Source: DASUPK01 sp963797265 | Lineage (GTDB): Bacteria > Actinomycetota > Thermoleophilia > Solirubrobacterales > 70-9 | NCBI GenBank assembly: GCA_963797265.1 | Contig: CAWCOY010000002.1 | Span: 372,001 to 436,000 of the forward strand | Direction: 5' to 3' | DNA: 64,000 nt | Shown here: one piece after another, positions 41,582 through 50,751 of the stretch | How the letters are laid out: each line of letters opens with the position of its first letter | How positions within the stretch are numbered: the stretch's first letter is position 1 | The notes under the pieces: generated by a model | The model's database searches: none | The model's input: the letters and a program-made list of their open reading frames with translations, nothing else | What the model was told of the DNA's origin: nothing | Position numbers and translations under genes: made by a program

Positions 41582-42631
41582 CTATCGGCGCTGCTGACTC
41601 TCCCCGCAGGAAGCCTTTACATAGCAGCGCAGCGGTGGCTCGGCGGGGATGAACTTGGCGCCGGCGATCGCCGCGGCGATCGACGCCGCGAAGTCCGCCT
41701 CCTGCGTCGGGAAGGTGGCCTGGTTGACGCCGGGCATGAGCGTGGTCGGCAGGCAGAGGCCGGTTCCGTCGATGCGGGAGGGATCGGCCGGGCCCGCGTG
41801 GTCGAGCGCGTCGATCGCGAGCGCATAGGCGACGGGGTCGTAGGTGCCGACGCCGAGGTGCTCATTCACGTCGAGCGGGCAGATCTGCTGGATCGCGACA
41901 TTCGAGATCTGGCCGCCGCCGCCGTGCAGGGAAGAGCTGCCGTTGTCGCTGAAGTTCGGTGTGACGACCTCATCGGTATGCGTGTAGACGTCGGTGTAGG
42001 AGATCCCCGGGAAGGTCTCCTGGTAGCTGTTCAGCGCCTTGATGAACTGGGAGCCCGCCTTCTGCTGGTGGAACGAAGCCGGGCAGACGGTGACGCAGAC
42101 CGGGACGGCGGTGAGGGTGCCGTGGTTGCTGGGGGCGAGGCCGATGAGGTCATCCACCATCGACCTGGTGTCCGGCCAGAAGCGGAAGACCCAGCGCGGC
42201 AGCATCCCGCCCTGGCTGTGGCCGATGATCGCGATGCGGTGGCCGGCCCGCGAGTGCATCGTGCGGATTGCATTCACGACGTACTCGGCGGCGGTCTGGA
42301 TGTCCCCCATCGCGTTGTCGGGCAGCGCCACCGCGCACCACGGGATGCCGAGCTTGTCGAGCGCCGGCTCCCAGGTCCAGGAGAACTCAGACCTGGGGTT
42401 CTCGGCGGTTCCATGGACGAGCAGGACCGGAGCGCGGGAGGCCCCCGAGATGCCGCCCGTGCAGGAGAGCGCCTTGTCCAGATCCGCCTGCGGCACGCTG
42501 AGCGGCGGGCCCGGCTGAGCGGGCGGCGCGTAGGTGATCGCCTGCGACGCCGCGGGAAGGAGCAGGGCCGCGGCGACCGCGACGGCCGCCAGCGCCGGCC
42601 CTCTCAATCCGCGGCATCTTTGGAGAGTCAT
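41582..42631 (-). CDS. secreted lipase/esterase (alpha/beta hydrolase), intact copy
   Basis: 349 residues from ATG 42631 with GAAGAGG upstream. Signal peptide LAAVAVAAALLLPAASQA, then the class opening ITYAPPAQPGPPLSVPQADLDKAL. HGTAENP forms the oxyanion region and IIGHSQGGMLPRW the nucleophile elbow. Later Asp/His candidates are DEVVTPNFSDNG and HGGGG. Six or more Cys suggest extracellular disulfides. It resembles the actinobacterial secreted triacylglycerol lipases. The start overlaps the stop of a tandem copy upstream (ATGA), in which a Trp codon has mutated to TGA; here the equivalent position is intact (LGIPWCAVALP). Confidence 0.88.
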   Translation of the reverse strand: MTLQRCRGLRGPALAAVAVAAALLLPAASQAITYAPPAQPGPPLSVPQADLDKALSCTGGISGASRAPVLLVHGTAENPRSEFSWTWEPALDKLGIPWCAVALPDNAMGDIQTAAEYVVNAIRTMHSRAGHRIAIIGHSQGGMLPRWVFRFWPDTRSMVDDLIGLAPSNHGTLTAVPVCVTVCPASFHQQKAGSQFIKALNSYQETFPGISYTDVYTHTDEVVTPNFSDNGSSSLHGGGGQISNVAIQQICPLDVNEHLGVGTYDPVAYALAIDALDHAGPADPSRIDGTGLCLPTTLMPGVNQATFPTQEADFAASIAAAIAGAKFIPAEPPLRCYVKASCGESQQRR

Positions 42632-43668
42632 CGCTGACGCCTCTTCTCGCTCTGTGAGCACGACGCGGTGACGTAGCAGCGCAGCGGCGGCTCGGCCGGG
42701 ACAGTCGGCGCGGTCGCGGTGTTGATCGCCAGGTCGGCGGCCGCGGCGGCCAGGTCGGTCGGATAGGTGATCGGGTTGATCCCCGGCATCAGAGGCTGTG
42801 TGCAGACGCTCGGGGCGATCCGCGATGGATCCGCCGGCCCGGGGTGGGTGACGGCGTCAATAGCCAGGGCGTAGGCGGTGTTGCTCTGCGTCCCGACGGC
42901 CAGATGCTCGGAGACGTCGAGCGGACAGACGTCCTGAATCGCCACGTTCGTGATCTCCCCACCGCCGCCATGCACCGATGAGCTGCCTTGGTCATTCGAG
43001 TTCGGGGTGACGATCTCGTCGAAGTGGCTGTACACCTCGGTGTATGAGATCCCGGGGAAGGTCTCCTGGTAGGAGTTGAGCGCGGCGATGAACTGCGCCT
43101 TGTCCGACTGCTGCCAGTCAGCCGCAGCACAGGCGACCGAACAGAGCAGCTCGGCGCCGGTCGTGCCGTGGTTGCTGGCGGCGAAGCCGATGTCGTCGTC
43201 GACCATCGTCCGCGTGTCGGGCCAGAAGCGCAGCGCCCAGCGGGGCAGCATCCCGCCCTGGCTGTGGCCGATGATCGAAATCTTCCTGCCGGACCGCGCG
43301 TACATGGTCCGGATCGCGTTGACGACGTACTCGCCGGCGTCCTGGATGTCGAGCAGGCCGTTTCCGGGGAGGGCCACCGTGCATCAGGGAATGCCGAGGT
43401 GGTCGAGCGCCGGCTCCCAGTTCCAGCCGAAGTTGTGCGGCGGGTTGCTGCCCGTGCCGGGGACGAGGAGCACCGCGGTCTTGCCGGAGCTGGACAGGTT
43501 GTCCGTGCACTGAAGGGCGGAATCGAGCTGGCCCTGCGGAACGCTCAGGGGCGGCCCGGGCTGGTCCACGGGCGCGTACGTGATCGCGCTCGCCGTCTCC
43601 GGGAGTGCCAACAGACCCACCACGACTGCTGCCGCAAGCGCTCTCCTCACCGAGGGCGACAGTACCAA
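42628..43668 (-). pseudogene. secreted lipase, tandem copy interrupted by TGA at a conserved Trp
   Basis: One continuous frame from 43668 encodes signal peptide (RRALAAAVVVGLLALPETASA), ITYAPVDQPGPPLSVPQGQL, the oxyanion region LLVPGTGSNPP and LDHLGIP, then TGA (43384-43386). It continues in the same frame as CTVALPGNGLLDIQDAGEYV and IIGHSQGGMLPRWALRFWP to a stop at 42628. The intact neighbour reads LGIPWCAVALP at this place, so TGG has become TGA. All other motifs, including the catalytic Ser, are preserved, implying a recent lesion, read-through, or a sequence error. Internal GTG 43377 could restart but would give no export signal. Confidence 0.85.
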
Positions 43669-43748
43669 TTTGTGGGTAGCGCTGAGACAGTTCCGCCCTC
43701 TGTCCCGTAAGGGCCGGCTTAGGCGCGGCGCTACCGTTGGATGCGCTC

Positions 43749-44606
43749 ATGGAAGCGCCCGAACTCGCACCGCCCGCCCCGCAGGCCGGGCGGGAAGTTG
43801 GACCCATCCACCCCGGCTCCGGGCGCGGCGACGGCAAGCTGAAGCGGATCGGCGGAGCGCTTGCCGCCATCGGGCTGTTCATCGCGAAGCTCGGCGCGAA
43901 GGCGAAGCTCCTGCTGGTAGCCCTGCCGAAGCTGAAGCTGTTCACGACCTCGGGCTCGATGCTCGTCTCGATCGTCGCCTACCAGCTGATCTTCGGATGG
44001 GCATTCTCGGTCGGCTTTGTCCTGCTGCTGCTGCTCCACGAGCTCGGGCACGTGTTCCAGCTCCGACGCGAGGGAGTCAAGGCCTCGGCGCCGATGTTCA
44101 TTCCCTTCCTGGGCGCCGTGATCTCCGCCAAGTCGATGGGTGATGACGCCGGGGCGGAGGCGCGAGTCGGACTCGCCGGCCCCATTCTTGGCTCCATCGC
44201 CACGCTGGTGCCAGTCGGGATCTGGCTGGCCACCGGCAGCCACTTCTGGCAGGCGCTCGCCTTCATCGGCTTCTTCATCAACCTCTTCAACCTGCTGCCG
44301 ATCCTCCCGCTGGACGGCGGCCGCGCCATGGCCGCCCTCTCCCCCTGGGTCTGGCTGGTGGGCCTCGCGGGCCTGGTGGCGATGGTGTTCTTCTTCCCCA
44401 GCCCGATCGTGCTCCTCATCCTCCTGCTCGGGGGAATGGAGACCTGGCGGCGCTGGAAGGAACGCAACACGCCCGAGGCCCGCGCCTACCGGCGGATCCC
44501 GGCGCGCACCCGGGCCCTGGTGGCGGCGACCTATCTGCTGCTGATCGTCGCGCTCGCGATCGGCCTCTCGGCGACGCACCTGCCGCGCGGCCTCTCGGAC
44601 GTCTGA
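43749..44606 (+). CDS. site-2 protease family (M50) intramembrane metalloprotease
   Basis: 285 residues from ATG 43749. A proline-rich N-terminal tail precedes several hydrophobic segments. The metal motif LLLLLHELGHVFQL (HExxH) lies in the first core helix. The third ligand comes from NLLPILPLDGGRAM, the S2P counterpart of NPDG. A cytosolic VAMVFFF and WRRWKERNTPEARAY tail follows. Such enzymes cut membrane-anchored factors. The domain order matches the small soluble-PDZ-free group. TACCGT upstream is a possible -10. Confidence 0.85.
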   Translation: MEAPELAPPAPQAGREVGPIHPGSGRGDGKLKRIGGALAAIGLFIAKLGAKAKLLLVALPKLKLFTTSGSMLVSIVAYQLIFGWAFSVGFVLLLLLHELGHVFQLRREGVKASAPMFIPFLGAVISAKSMGDDAGAEARVGLAGPILGSIATLVPVGIWLATGSHFWQALAFIGFFINLFNLLPILPLDGGRAMAALSPWVWLVGLAGLVAMVFFFPSPIVLLILLLGGMETWRRWKERNTPEARAYRRIPARTRALVAATYLLLIVALAIGLSATHLPRGLSDV

Positions 44607-44628
44607 TCAAAGAAGCGGGGGCCGCTCC

Positions 44629-47202
44629 CTAGAGGGTCAGCTTGTTCCTCACGTCGCTGACGAAGTCGCCCGGCATGCCGGGGACGTTGGCCAGATCGTC
44701 GACCGACGTGAAGCCGTTCTGCCGCTCGCGGTAGGTGATCACCCGGGTCGCCTGGGTGACGGAGAAGCCGAGTTCGCGAAGCTCCTCGAAGCTGGCGCCG
44801 TTGAGGTTGATGCGATCGCCGATCTCCACGTCCTCGAGCTCGTGGCGATCTGGCTCGGGCTTCGCGCTCTCGTCCTCCTCGGCCGGCTCATGGCCGGGAC
44901 CGGTCCCGAGGATCGCGCCGACCGTGCGCCCCAGGATCCCGCCGCTGCCTTCCTCGTCGCCCTCGGCGTCAAGCCTCTCCTCCTCGGCTGCCACTTGGTC
45001 GGCTGCCGTGGGCGCCGGCTCCTCGGGTTGCTCGACGGCCGGCTCGGCGGTCTGGGCTGCCTGGAGGTTCGTGGCCGCCGCGGCCTCGGCCTCGCGGGCC
45101 CTGCGCTCGGCCTCCCGCGCCCGCTCTTCCGCCGCGCTGATGCGCTCGAGGACCTCGCGCAGGCGGCGCTCGCGCTCCGCTTCCTCGACCTTGAGCTGCG
45201 CCAGGCGCTCAGCCCGAGCCGCCCGCGCCTCCGCCTCCTGGACGCGCCTCTCAATCTCCTCCAGCCGCCTGTAGGCGTCCTCCATGGCGCGCTCCTGTTC
45301 CTGGCGCCCCGCTTGCATGCGGGCCTCGGCCTCCTCCACCGCGCTTGAGAGATCGGGGGGCTCGCGCGGGAGTTCCTCCTCGACGCGCACCGGGGCAGGC
45401 TCCTCGGCCTGGGGCTGAAGACTGGTTTCGCCGACCGCGAGGCCTCGCTCGTTGGCCTCAGCGAGGACACGCTCCTCGGCCTCCCGGCGAGCCTGCGCGG
45501 CGGCCTGGGCCACGCGGGCGTCGGCCTCGCGACGAGCCTCTTCAATCGCCTCCCGGGTCCGTTCCTCCACTTCGCGGCGCACCCGCTCGGACTCCTCGCG
45601 CTGCCGCTCCTCGGCCTCCAGGCGCAGGCGCTCGGCCTCCTCCCGGACCCGCTGCTCCACCGTCTGGCGGGCCTCTTCCTCGGCCTGTCGCCTGGCCTGT
45701 TCGGCGGCCATCCTGATCAGTTGCTCGGTCTCCTCTTCGTCGCGCCTGGTCCGATCCTGGTCCTCCGGCTTCGGCTGCTCGGGCTGGACCGCTTCCCGCT
45801 CGGGGGGAGCATCGAAGGGCCGCGCCGGGGAGGTGTCCGGCGGGAGTGGCGGAACCTGCTGGCCCGACGGAGCCTCGGTCGGAGGCGGCTCAGGCGGGGG
45901 TGGCGCGGGCGGTCCGGGAGTCGGTGGCTTGAGGATCGGTGGCTCGGGGGTAGGTGGCTCGGACGTCGGAGGCTCCGGCGCCGGGGGCCCGGGGGCCTGG
46001 GTCGCGGCCTCACCCTCGCCCTCCCGGGCGAGCGCATCGATCTGATCCTGAAGTGAGGTGCCGCCCTCGCTCGGTGCAGAGATGTCGAGAGCTTCCGGGG
46101 CCGAGGCCGCCAGCTCGGCTGAAGCTGGATCGGGGACGGGCGGGACCTCGGGCTGCTGCTCCTCGTCGGCCGGGCTCTCCGCCTCCTCCTCGGTGGCGGG
46201 GGCCGGCGGATTGGCGGCCTCGTGCTCGGAGGAGGTCGCCGCGAAGCCCCCGGGGGGGCTCTCCGGCTCAGGCGCGAGCGGGGTGAGCGCCGGTTCGTCG
46301 GGCGTCTCCTTCACGCCCTCGCCGTCGTGGTTGGCGTCGGCGAGCGCGGCCTGCTCGCCCTGCTCATCCTCCTTCTGAGGCTCGCCGTTCTGGGCCTCGC
46401 CCTCGGCGAGGCCGAGCGCGGCGGCGAGCATCGTCGACTTCTCCTCTTCGTCACCGGCCTCGGCCTGGGCCGCTACCGGCGCCGCCTCGGGCTCCTTCTC
46501 GGGCTCCCGCTTTTCCTCCGGCTCCGCGACGGTCTCTTCGGGCTCCTCAACGCCCTCGCCCTTGCGGGCGGCCTTGCGCCGCTCCCGCTCTTCCTTACGC
46601 TTCTGGCGCTCCTCGCGCCGGCGCTTTCGCTCCTCCTCCCAGGCGGCGCGATCCTTCTCCTCGGCCCGCTTCTTCTCCTCCGCGACCTGCTTGCGCTGCG
46701 CCTTGCGCTGCTCGCGTCGCTCCTTGCGGCTCAGCTTGGACTCCTCCCCACCCGCTTCGGCCTGTTCCTCAGTCTTCGTCTCGAGCTCCTCCATCTCCGG
46801 CTTCGGCTTGGGCTCCTTCTTGGGCTCCGCCGCCTCGAGCTTCTCGGTCTGATCGCCCTTCGACTTCTTATCCACCTTCGCCTGGCCCTTCGCCGCCTTC
46901 TTCTCGGCCTTGGCGTCCACCTTCGCCTGCTTGGACTCGGCCCTCGCCTTCTCCTTCGCCGCCTTGGCCTCGGCCCTGACCATCGCCTTCTCCTCCTTCT
47001 TGGCGCGTCGCGCGTCCTTGCGGGAGAGCTGGCCGGCCGCTGCGCCGGCGGGCGCCGTGGCACCACCCTCGGACTCTCGCCGGCGATTGATCATCAAAAG
47101 GAGAATCAGCAGCAGGACGACCGCTGCGGCGATCCCGTAGGCCTCACCCGGGTGGTCGTTGACGAAGTCTGTGACGGTGCTGGTGTCGATGGCGACAAGC
47201 AT
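44629..47202 (-). CDS. very long membrane-anchored coiled-coil protein with C-terminal helix-hairpin-helix domain
   Basis: 857 residues from ATG 47202. One N-terminal membrane helix (GIAAAVVLLLILLLMI) is followed by RRR, a very basic Lys/Ala/Glu-rich region (KAEKKAAKGQAKVDKKSKG), an acidic stretch and a Pro-rich spacer with PP-T/E repeats. Next is a long heptad-type Glu/Arg coiled coil of about 250 residues. The C-terminus is a ComEA-like helix-hairpin-helix pair (DRINLNGASFEELRELGFS and FTSVDDLANVPGMPGDF). The layout suggests a membrane tether reaching DNA or protein. It is last in a run including smpB, rnr and ftsEX. I know no characterised protein with this architecture. Confidence 0.75.
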   Translation of the reverse strand: MLVAIDTSTVTDFVNDHPGEAYGIAAAVVLLLILLLMINRRRESEGGATAPAGAAAGQLSRKDARRAKKEEKAMVRAEAKAAKEKARAESKQAKVDAKAEKKAAKGQAKVDKKSKGDQTEKLEAAEPKKEPKPKPEMEELETKTEEQAEAGGEESKLSRKERREQRKAQRKQVAEEKKRAEEKDRAAWEEERKRRREERQKRKEERERRKAARKGEGVEEPEETVAEPEEKREPEKEPEAAPVAAQAEAGDEEEKSTMLAAALGLAEGEAQNGEPQKEDEQGEQAALADANHDGEGVKETPDEPALTPLAPEPESPPGGFAATSSEHEAANPPAPATEEEAESPADEEQQPEVPPVPDPASAELAASAPEALDISAPSEGGTSLQDQIDALAREGEGEAATQAPGPPAPEPPTSEPPTPEPPILKPPTPGPPAPPPPEPPPTEAPSGQQVPPLPPDTSPARPFDAPPEREAVQPEQPKPEDQDRTRRDEEETEQLIRMAAEQARRQAEEEARQTVEQRVREEAERLRLEAEERQREESERVRREVEERTREAIEEARREADARVAQAAAQARREAEERVLAEANERGLAVGETSLQPQAEEPAPVRVEEELPREPPDLSSAVEEAEARMQAGRQEQERAMEDAYRRLEEIERRVQEAEARAARAERLAQLKVEEAERERRLREVLERISAAEERAREAERRAREAEAAAATNLQAAQTAEPAVEQPEEPAPTAADQVAAEEERLDAEGDEEGSGGILGRTVGAILGTGPGHEPAEEDESAKPEPDRHELEDVEIGDRINLNGASFEELRELGFSVTQATRVITYRERQNGFTSVDDLANVPGMPGDFVSDVRNKLTL

Positions 47203-47277
47203 CGGAGCGCCCAATGTTCGCACGGGATATGCGTTCTCGTGAACTGGGCCTTGCCCTCCCATCGGGCGAAAGCCTGC

Positions 47278-47769
47278 TCAACTCAAGCGTTGCTTGAAAT
47301 CGCGCTCGACCTCGCGGCGGAGGTCCCGGTCGGCGATCTCGCGCCTCCGGTCGCGCCCCTCCTTGCCCTTCGCCAGCGCCAGCTCGACCTTGGCCCGCGG
47401 GCCCTTGAAGTAGATGCGCGTCGGGACCATGGTGAGGCCTCGCTCGGCCGTCTTTCCGATCAGCCGCTCGATCTCGCGGCGGTGAAGCAGCAGCTTGCGC
47501 GGTCTATCCGGATCGTGGTTCTGGTCCGACGCCGGCAGGTATGGAGGGATGTGGGCGCCGCGCAGCCAGACCTCCCCTCGGTCGATCACGGCGTAGGCCT
47601 CGTTGATCTGGGCCTTGCCGTCGCGGAGCGACTTCACCTCGCTGCCCTGCAGCTCGATCCCGGCCTCCATCCGCTCCAGCAGCTGGAACTTGTGCCTGGC
47701 GCGACGGTTAGTGGCGACGTCCCCGCTCACCGGGGCCCTCGGACCTTTCGACTTCTTTGCCATGATCAA
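47278..47769 (-). CDS. smpB: SsrA-binding protein SmpB
   Basis: 163 residues with the SmpB fold: NRRARHKFQLLERMEAGIELQGSEVKSLRDGKAQI, IPPYLPASDQNHDPDRPRKLLLH, and the basic C-terminal tail (GRDRRREIADRDLRREVERDFK) that enters the ribosomal A site. It delivers tmRNA to stalled ribosomes, and the cognate ssrA gene is 7 kb away. Start TTG 47769 has AGGGG 8 nt upstream; the second candidate, ATG 47763 (MAKKSKG), resembles other SmpB N-termini. It follows rnr by 11 nt, so the two are in one operon. Confidence 0.95.
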   Translation of the reverse strand: MIMAKKSKGPRAPVSGDVATNRRARHKFQLLERMEAGIELQGSEVKSLRDGKAQINEAYAVIDRGEVWLRGAHIPPYLPASDQNHDPDRPRKLLLHRREIERLIGKTAERGLTMVPTRIYFKGPRAKVELALAKGKEGRDRRREIADRDLRREVERDFKQRLS

Positions 47770-47780
47770 ACGGGTTGCCC

Positions 47781-49544
47781 CTATCGGGGCACCCTCGCAC
47801 CATCTGAAGGTAGGAGGTCGACGCGTCCGCGCGGAGCCTCGACCCGGTCGACGGTCACCTGCACCGGGTCGCCGATCCGGATCGCTCCGCCGCCACGCAT
47901 CCCGACCAGCATGGTCTCGGTGGGGTCGAGCTCGTAGCGCTCGCGCCCCCCGATCCGGCGGGCCGGCAGGAAGCCCTCGTAGACGTCGGCCAGGGCGCCG
48001 CCGAAGCGAACGAAGGCGCCCGCACCGACGACCCCGGACACCTCGCCCTCGAAGCGGGTGTCCGGCCCGCGGTCGAAGAGCTCTCGCTGGAGCAGGAAGC
48101 AGGCGCAGACCGAGTCCGCATCGCGCTCGAGACGGGTCGCGTCCCGCTCCCGCTCGGAGCAGTGGGCTCCGAGCTCGGCAAGTGTCTCGGCACGCGGCGC
48201 CTCCTCCTCGGCACCGAGCGCGGACAGCAACCCCCGGTGGGCGATCAGGTCGGGAAAGCGGCGGATCGGCGAGGTGAAGTGGCAGTAGGCGGGACTGCCC
48301 AGGCCGGCATGGCCAAGATTGCGATCCGTGTAGTGGGCCTGCTTCAGGGAGCGAAGCACGAGGGAGGTATAGGCCTCGCGGCCGTGGCGGCGCCGCTCGG
48401 CTTCGCGGGCGACCAGCCGGCTCGCCTCGCCCGCGAGGTCGCCCGCCTGCTGGGGCGAGATCGAGTCGGGCAGGGCCGGCGTCGGGATGTCGAGGGCCGC
48501 GAGCTGCTCGATCAGCCAGCGGATGCGCTCCGGGTCGGGCTGCTCGTGGACCCGGTAGAGGGTCGGGATGCGCCGCCGCTCCAGCAGCTCGGCGACCCTT
48601 TCGTTGGTGAGGATCATCAGGTGCTCGATCAGCCGGTGGGCCTCGGTCTGCTGCACCGACTGGGCACCAGCCACCTGACCGTCCTCGAAGCGGAACTCGG
48701 GCTCGAAGCTCTCCACCTCGAGCGAGGAGCGCGGCCGGCGGCCGGCGAGCGCCGCCGCGGCCTCGCGCGCGAGCGCCAGCGGCTCGGCGATCGGATCGGG
48801 TGGCCGCGCCCGGCCGGCGAAGATCTCGTCGAGCTGGCCGTAGTTGAGCCGGGAATCCGAGCGGATCAGGCTGCGGTAGAAGCTCGCCGAGAGCGCCTCA
48901 CCGGCCTCCGAGATCTCGATCTCCGAGGTGACGGCCAGCCGGTCCTCGTTCGGCACCAGGCTGCAGACGTCGCTCGAGAGAACCTCGGGCAGCATCGGTG
49001 CGACCCGTCCCGGGACGTAGGTGGAGTTGGCGCGACGGCGGGCCTCCTTCTCCAGAGCTCCGCCAGGCCGGACATGCGCGGCCACGTCGGCGATGTGGAT
49101 CCAGAGGCGAAAGCCGCGCTCGGTCCGCGACGCGGATACCGCGTCGTCGAAGTCATGGGCGCTGGCCGGGTCGACGGTGAAGGTGGGGAGATCGCGGACG
49201 TCGCGACGGTCGAAGGCGAGACCGCGAGCGGCCGCGGCGGCGTCCGCCGCCTCACCCTCGATCCGGCGTCCGAAGCCAACCCGCAGGTCGCGGTCCGCGA
49301 GCATCGCATCGATCACGTCGGCGGCCAAGGCGGGATCGCCGAGCTCCCGAACCACCCTGGCGCGGCCCCGGCCCTGACCGAGCTCCACCAGGGCCATCCG
49401 CCCAGGTGTCGCGGCACGGCGCCCGCCGCCGATCTCGACCCGGCCGCCGCGCTCGAAGAACAGTTCGCCGACCAGAAATCGGCCTCGCTTGGAGACGAGG
49501 ACGACGCGCCTCTCGGGCCGCGTAGCTGGGGTCCGCGGGGTCAG
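47781..49544 (-). CDS. rnr: RNase R/VacB-type 3'-5' exoribonuclease, apparent CTG start
   Basis: The catalytic RNB domain is clear: PTFTVDPASAHDFDDAVSAS with the Asp cluster, LWIHIADVAAHV, RVHEQPDPERI, YCHFTSPIRRFPDLIAHR, then a C-terminal S1 domain (FEGEVSGVVGAGAFVRFGG). The first ATG (49397) would drop an N-terminal segment, RRVVLVSKRGRFLVGELFFE, that belongs to the family. Upstream of it no ATG, GTG or TTG occurs before an in-frame stop. CTG 49544 overlaps the preceding gene's TGA as CTGA, mimicking ATGA coupling, so I start there (587 residues). It degrades structured RNA and partners SmpB in trans-translation. Confidence 0.88.
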   Translation of the reverse strand: MTPRTPATRPERRVVLVSKRGRFLVGELFFERGGRVEIGGGRRAATPGRMALVELGQGRGRARVVRELGDPALAADVIDAMLADRDLRVGFGRRIEGEAADAAAAARGLAFDRRDVRDLPTFTVDPASAHDFDDAVSASRTERGFRLWIHIADVAAHVRPGGALEKEARRRANSTYVPGRVAPMLPEVLSSDVCSLVPNEDRLAVTSEIEISEAGEALSASFYRSLIRSDSRLNYGQLDEIFAGRARPPDPIAEPLALAREAAAALAGRRPRSSLEVESFEPEFRFEDGQVAGAQSVQQTEAHRLIEHLMILTNERVAELLERRRIPTLYRVHEQPDPERIRWLIEQLAALDIPTPALPDSISPQQAGDLAGEASRLVAREAERRRHGREAYTSLVLRSLKQAHYTDRNLGHAGLGSPAYCHFTSPIRRFPDLIAHRGLLSALGAEEEAPRAETLAELGAHCSERERDATRLERDADSVCACFLLQRELFDRGPDTRFEGEVSGVVGAGAFVRFGGALADVYEGFLPARRIGGRERYELDPTETMLVGMRGGGAIRIGDPVQVTVDRVEAPRGRVDLLPSDGARVPR

Positions 49545-50713
49545 AGCTGCCCGGACAGCACCTGAAGCGCCCGCTCCCGCCCCTCATCGGGCTTGGTCTT
49601 CGGGTTGTCCTTCGCCTTCACCTGTGGGGCGATGCCGGTGCCGTTGATCGAGGTCCCGTTACGGGTCAGATACTCCCCCACCGTGAGATCGAGCGCGCCG
49701 CCGTTCTTCAGCGGGATCACCTCCTGAAAGGTGCCCTTGCCGAAGGAGGTCGTCCCCACCACCTTCGCGATCCCGGACTGCTCGAGGGCGGCGGTGACGA
49801 TCTCCGACGCCGAGGCGGTGTCGCCGTTGATCAGGACGACCATCGGGTGGCGCGGCAGCGAATCGCCGGCCGCGTCGAAGGTCCTGGTGCGCTGCGTGCG
49901 CCCGTGGGTCGAGACGATCGTGCCGTCGGGGACGAAGATGCTCGAGACGAGCACCGCCTCCGTCAGCAGGCCGCCGCCGTTGCCGCGCAGGTCCAGCACA
50001 AGTCCCTGCGCCCCCTGCGAATAGAGCTGCTCGACCTCCTTGCGCAGCTCACCGTGCGCGCCGGGGAAGAACCCGGCCAGCCGCACGTAGCCGAGCTTCG
50101 TGCCGCCGACCTCCTCGATGTGCCCGGCAACCTGCGGCACCTCGACCTCGCGGCGGGTCACGGTGACGTCCCGGCTCTTCCCGTTCAGGTCGGCGATGGT
50201 GAGCGTGACATCGGTCCCGGCGGGCCCCCGGATCTGGTTGGTGACCGCGTCGGCGTCCTTGCCTCCGATGGACTGCCCGTTCACTCCCGTGATCACCTCG
50301 CCGGCTCGGATGCCGGCCTCCCGCGCGGGCGTGTGCTTGTAGACGGTCGCGACCCGGAGTCCCTGCTTGACCTGTGTCACCGCGACCCCCACTCCCGAGA
50401 GGCGCGCACCCTGCTGGAAGCGGGCGTACTCGGACGGGGTGAAGTAGTGGGAGAAGCGGTCGTGGTAGCGCTGCTTGATGTGGTTGATGATCGATCCGAT
50501 CGAGGCGTTCTCCAGGTCCGCGTCGTCGACCGTTTGGAAGTAGTCGTCGTGGATAACGTCGATCGCCTGGCCGGTCGCGTTCCCGCTGGTGTTGCCGAGG
50601 ACGTCGTCGACGGCATCGCGGACAAAGCCCACCTGGTCGCCGAGGACGATCCCGACCAGCAGGGCGACCGCGACGAGCGCGGCGATGACGAATGGGGTCC
50701 CGACCCGTTTCAT
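49541..50713 (-). CDS. S41 family C-terminal processing peptidase (CtpA-like)
   Basis: 390 residues. A single N-terminal membrane anchor (VIAALVAVALLVGIVLGDQV), a PDZ domain (LSGVGVAVTQVKQGLRVATV ... AGIRAGEVITGVNG), then the S41 core with LGYVRLAGFF, LDLRGNGGGLL, the Ser in GDTASASEIV (about 297-306) and Lys326 in TSFGKGTFQ. The Ser/Lys dyad is intact. It acts outside the membrane and trims proteins at their C-termini. In actinobacteria it commonly lies between ftsX and smpB, as here, but with rnr inserted. Confidence 0.93.
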   Translation of the reverse strand: MKRVGTPFVIAALVAVALLVGIVLGDQVGFVRDAVDDVLGNTSGNATGQAIDVIHDDYFQTVDDADLENASIGSIINHIKQRYHDRFSHYFTPSEYARFQQGARLSGVGVAVTQVKQGLRVATVYKHTPAREAGIRAGEVITGVNGQSIGGKDADAVTNQIRGPAGTDVTLTIADLNGKSRDVTVTRREVEVPQVAGHIEEVGGTKLGYVRLAGFFPGAHGELRKEVEQLYSQGAQGLVLDLRGNGGGLLTEAVLVSSIFVPDGTIVSTHGRTQRTRTFDAAGDSLPRHPMVVLINGDTASASEIVTAALEQSGIAKVVGTTSFGKGTFQEVIPLKNGGALDLTVGEYLTRNGTSINGTGIAPQVKAKDNPKTKPDEGRERALQVLSGQL

Positions 50714-50751
50714 GGGAGGGCGACCCTACCTGGGCACTTAAAGCTCAGATC

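Noticed and set aside
26817..43386. UGA read as tryptophan throughout the genome (code 4-like)
   Set aside because: Many genes end at TGA with good homology-supported ends and ATGA/GTGA overlaps; only two TGA codons fall at Trp positions.
46222..47937. Leu-rich plus-strand frame that looks like a membrane protein
   Set aside because: It is the complement of the Lys/Glu-rich coiled-coil gene and smpB; the apparent hydrophobicity comes from reading GAG/AAG codons backwards as CTC/CTT.
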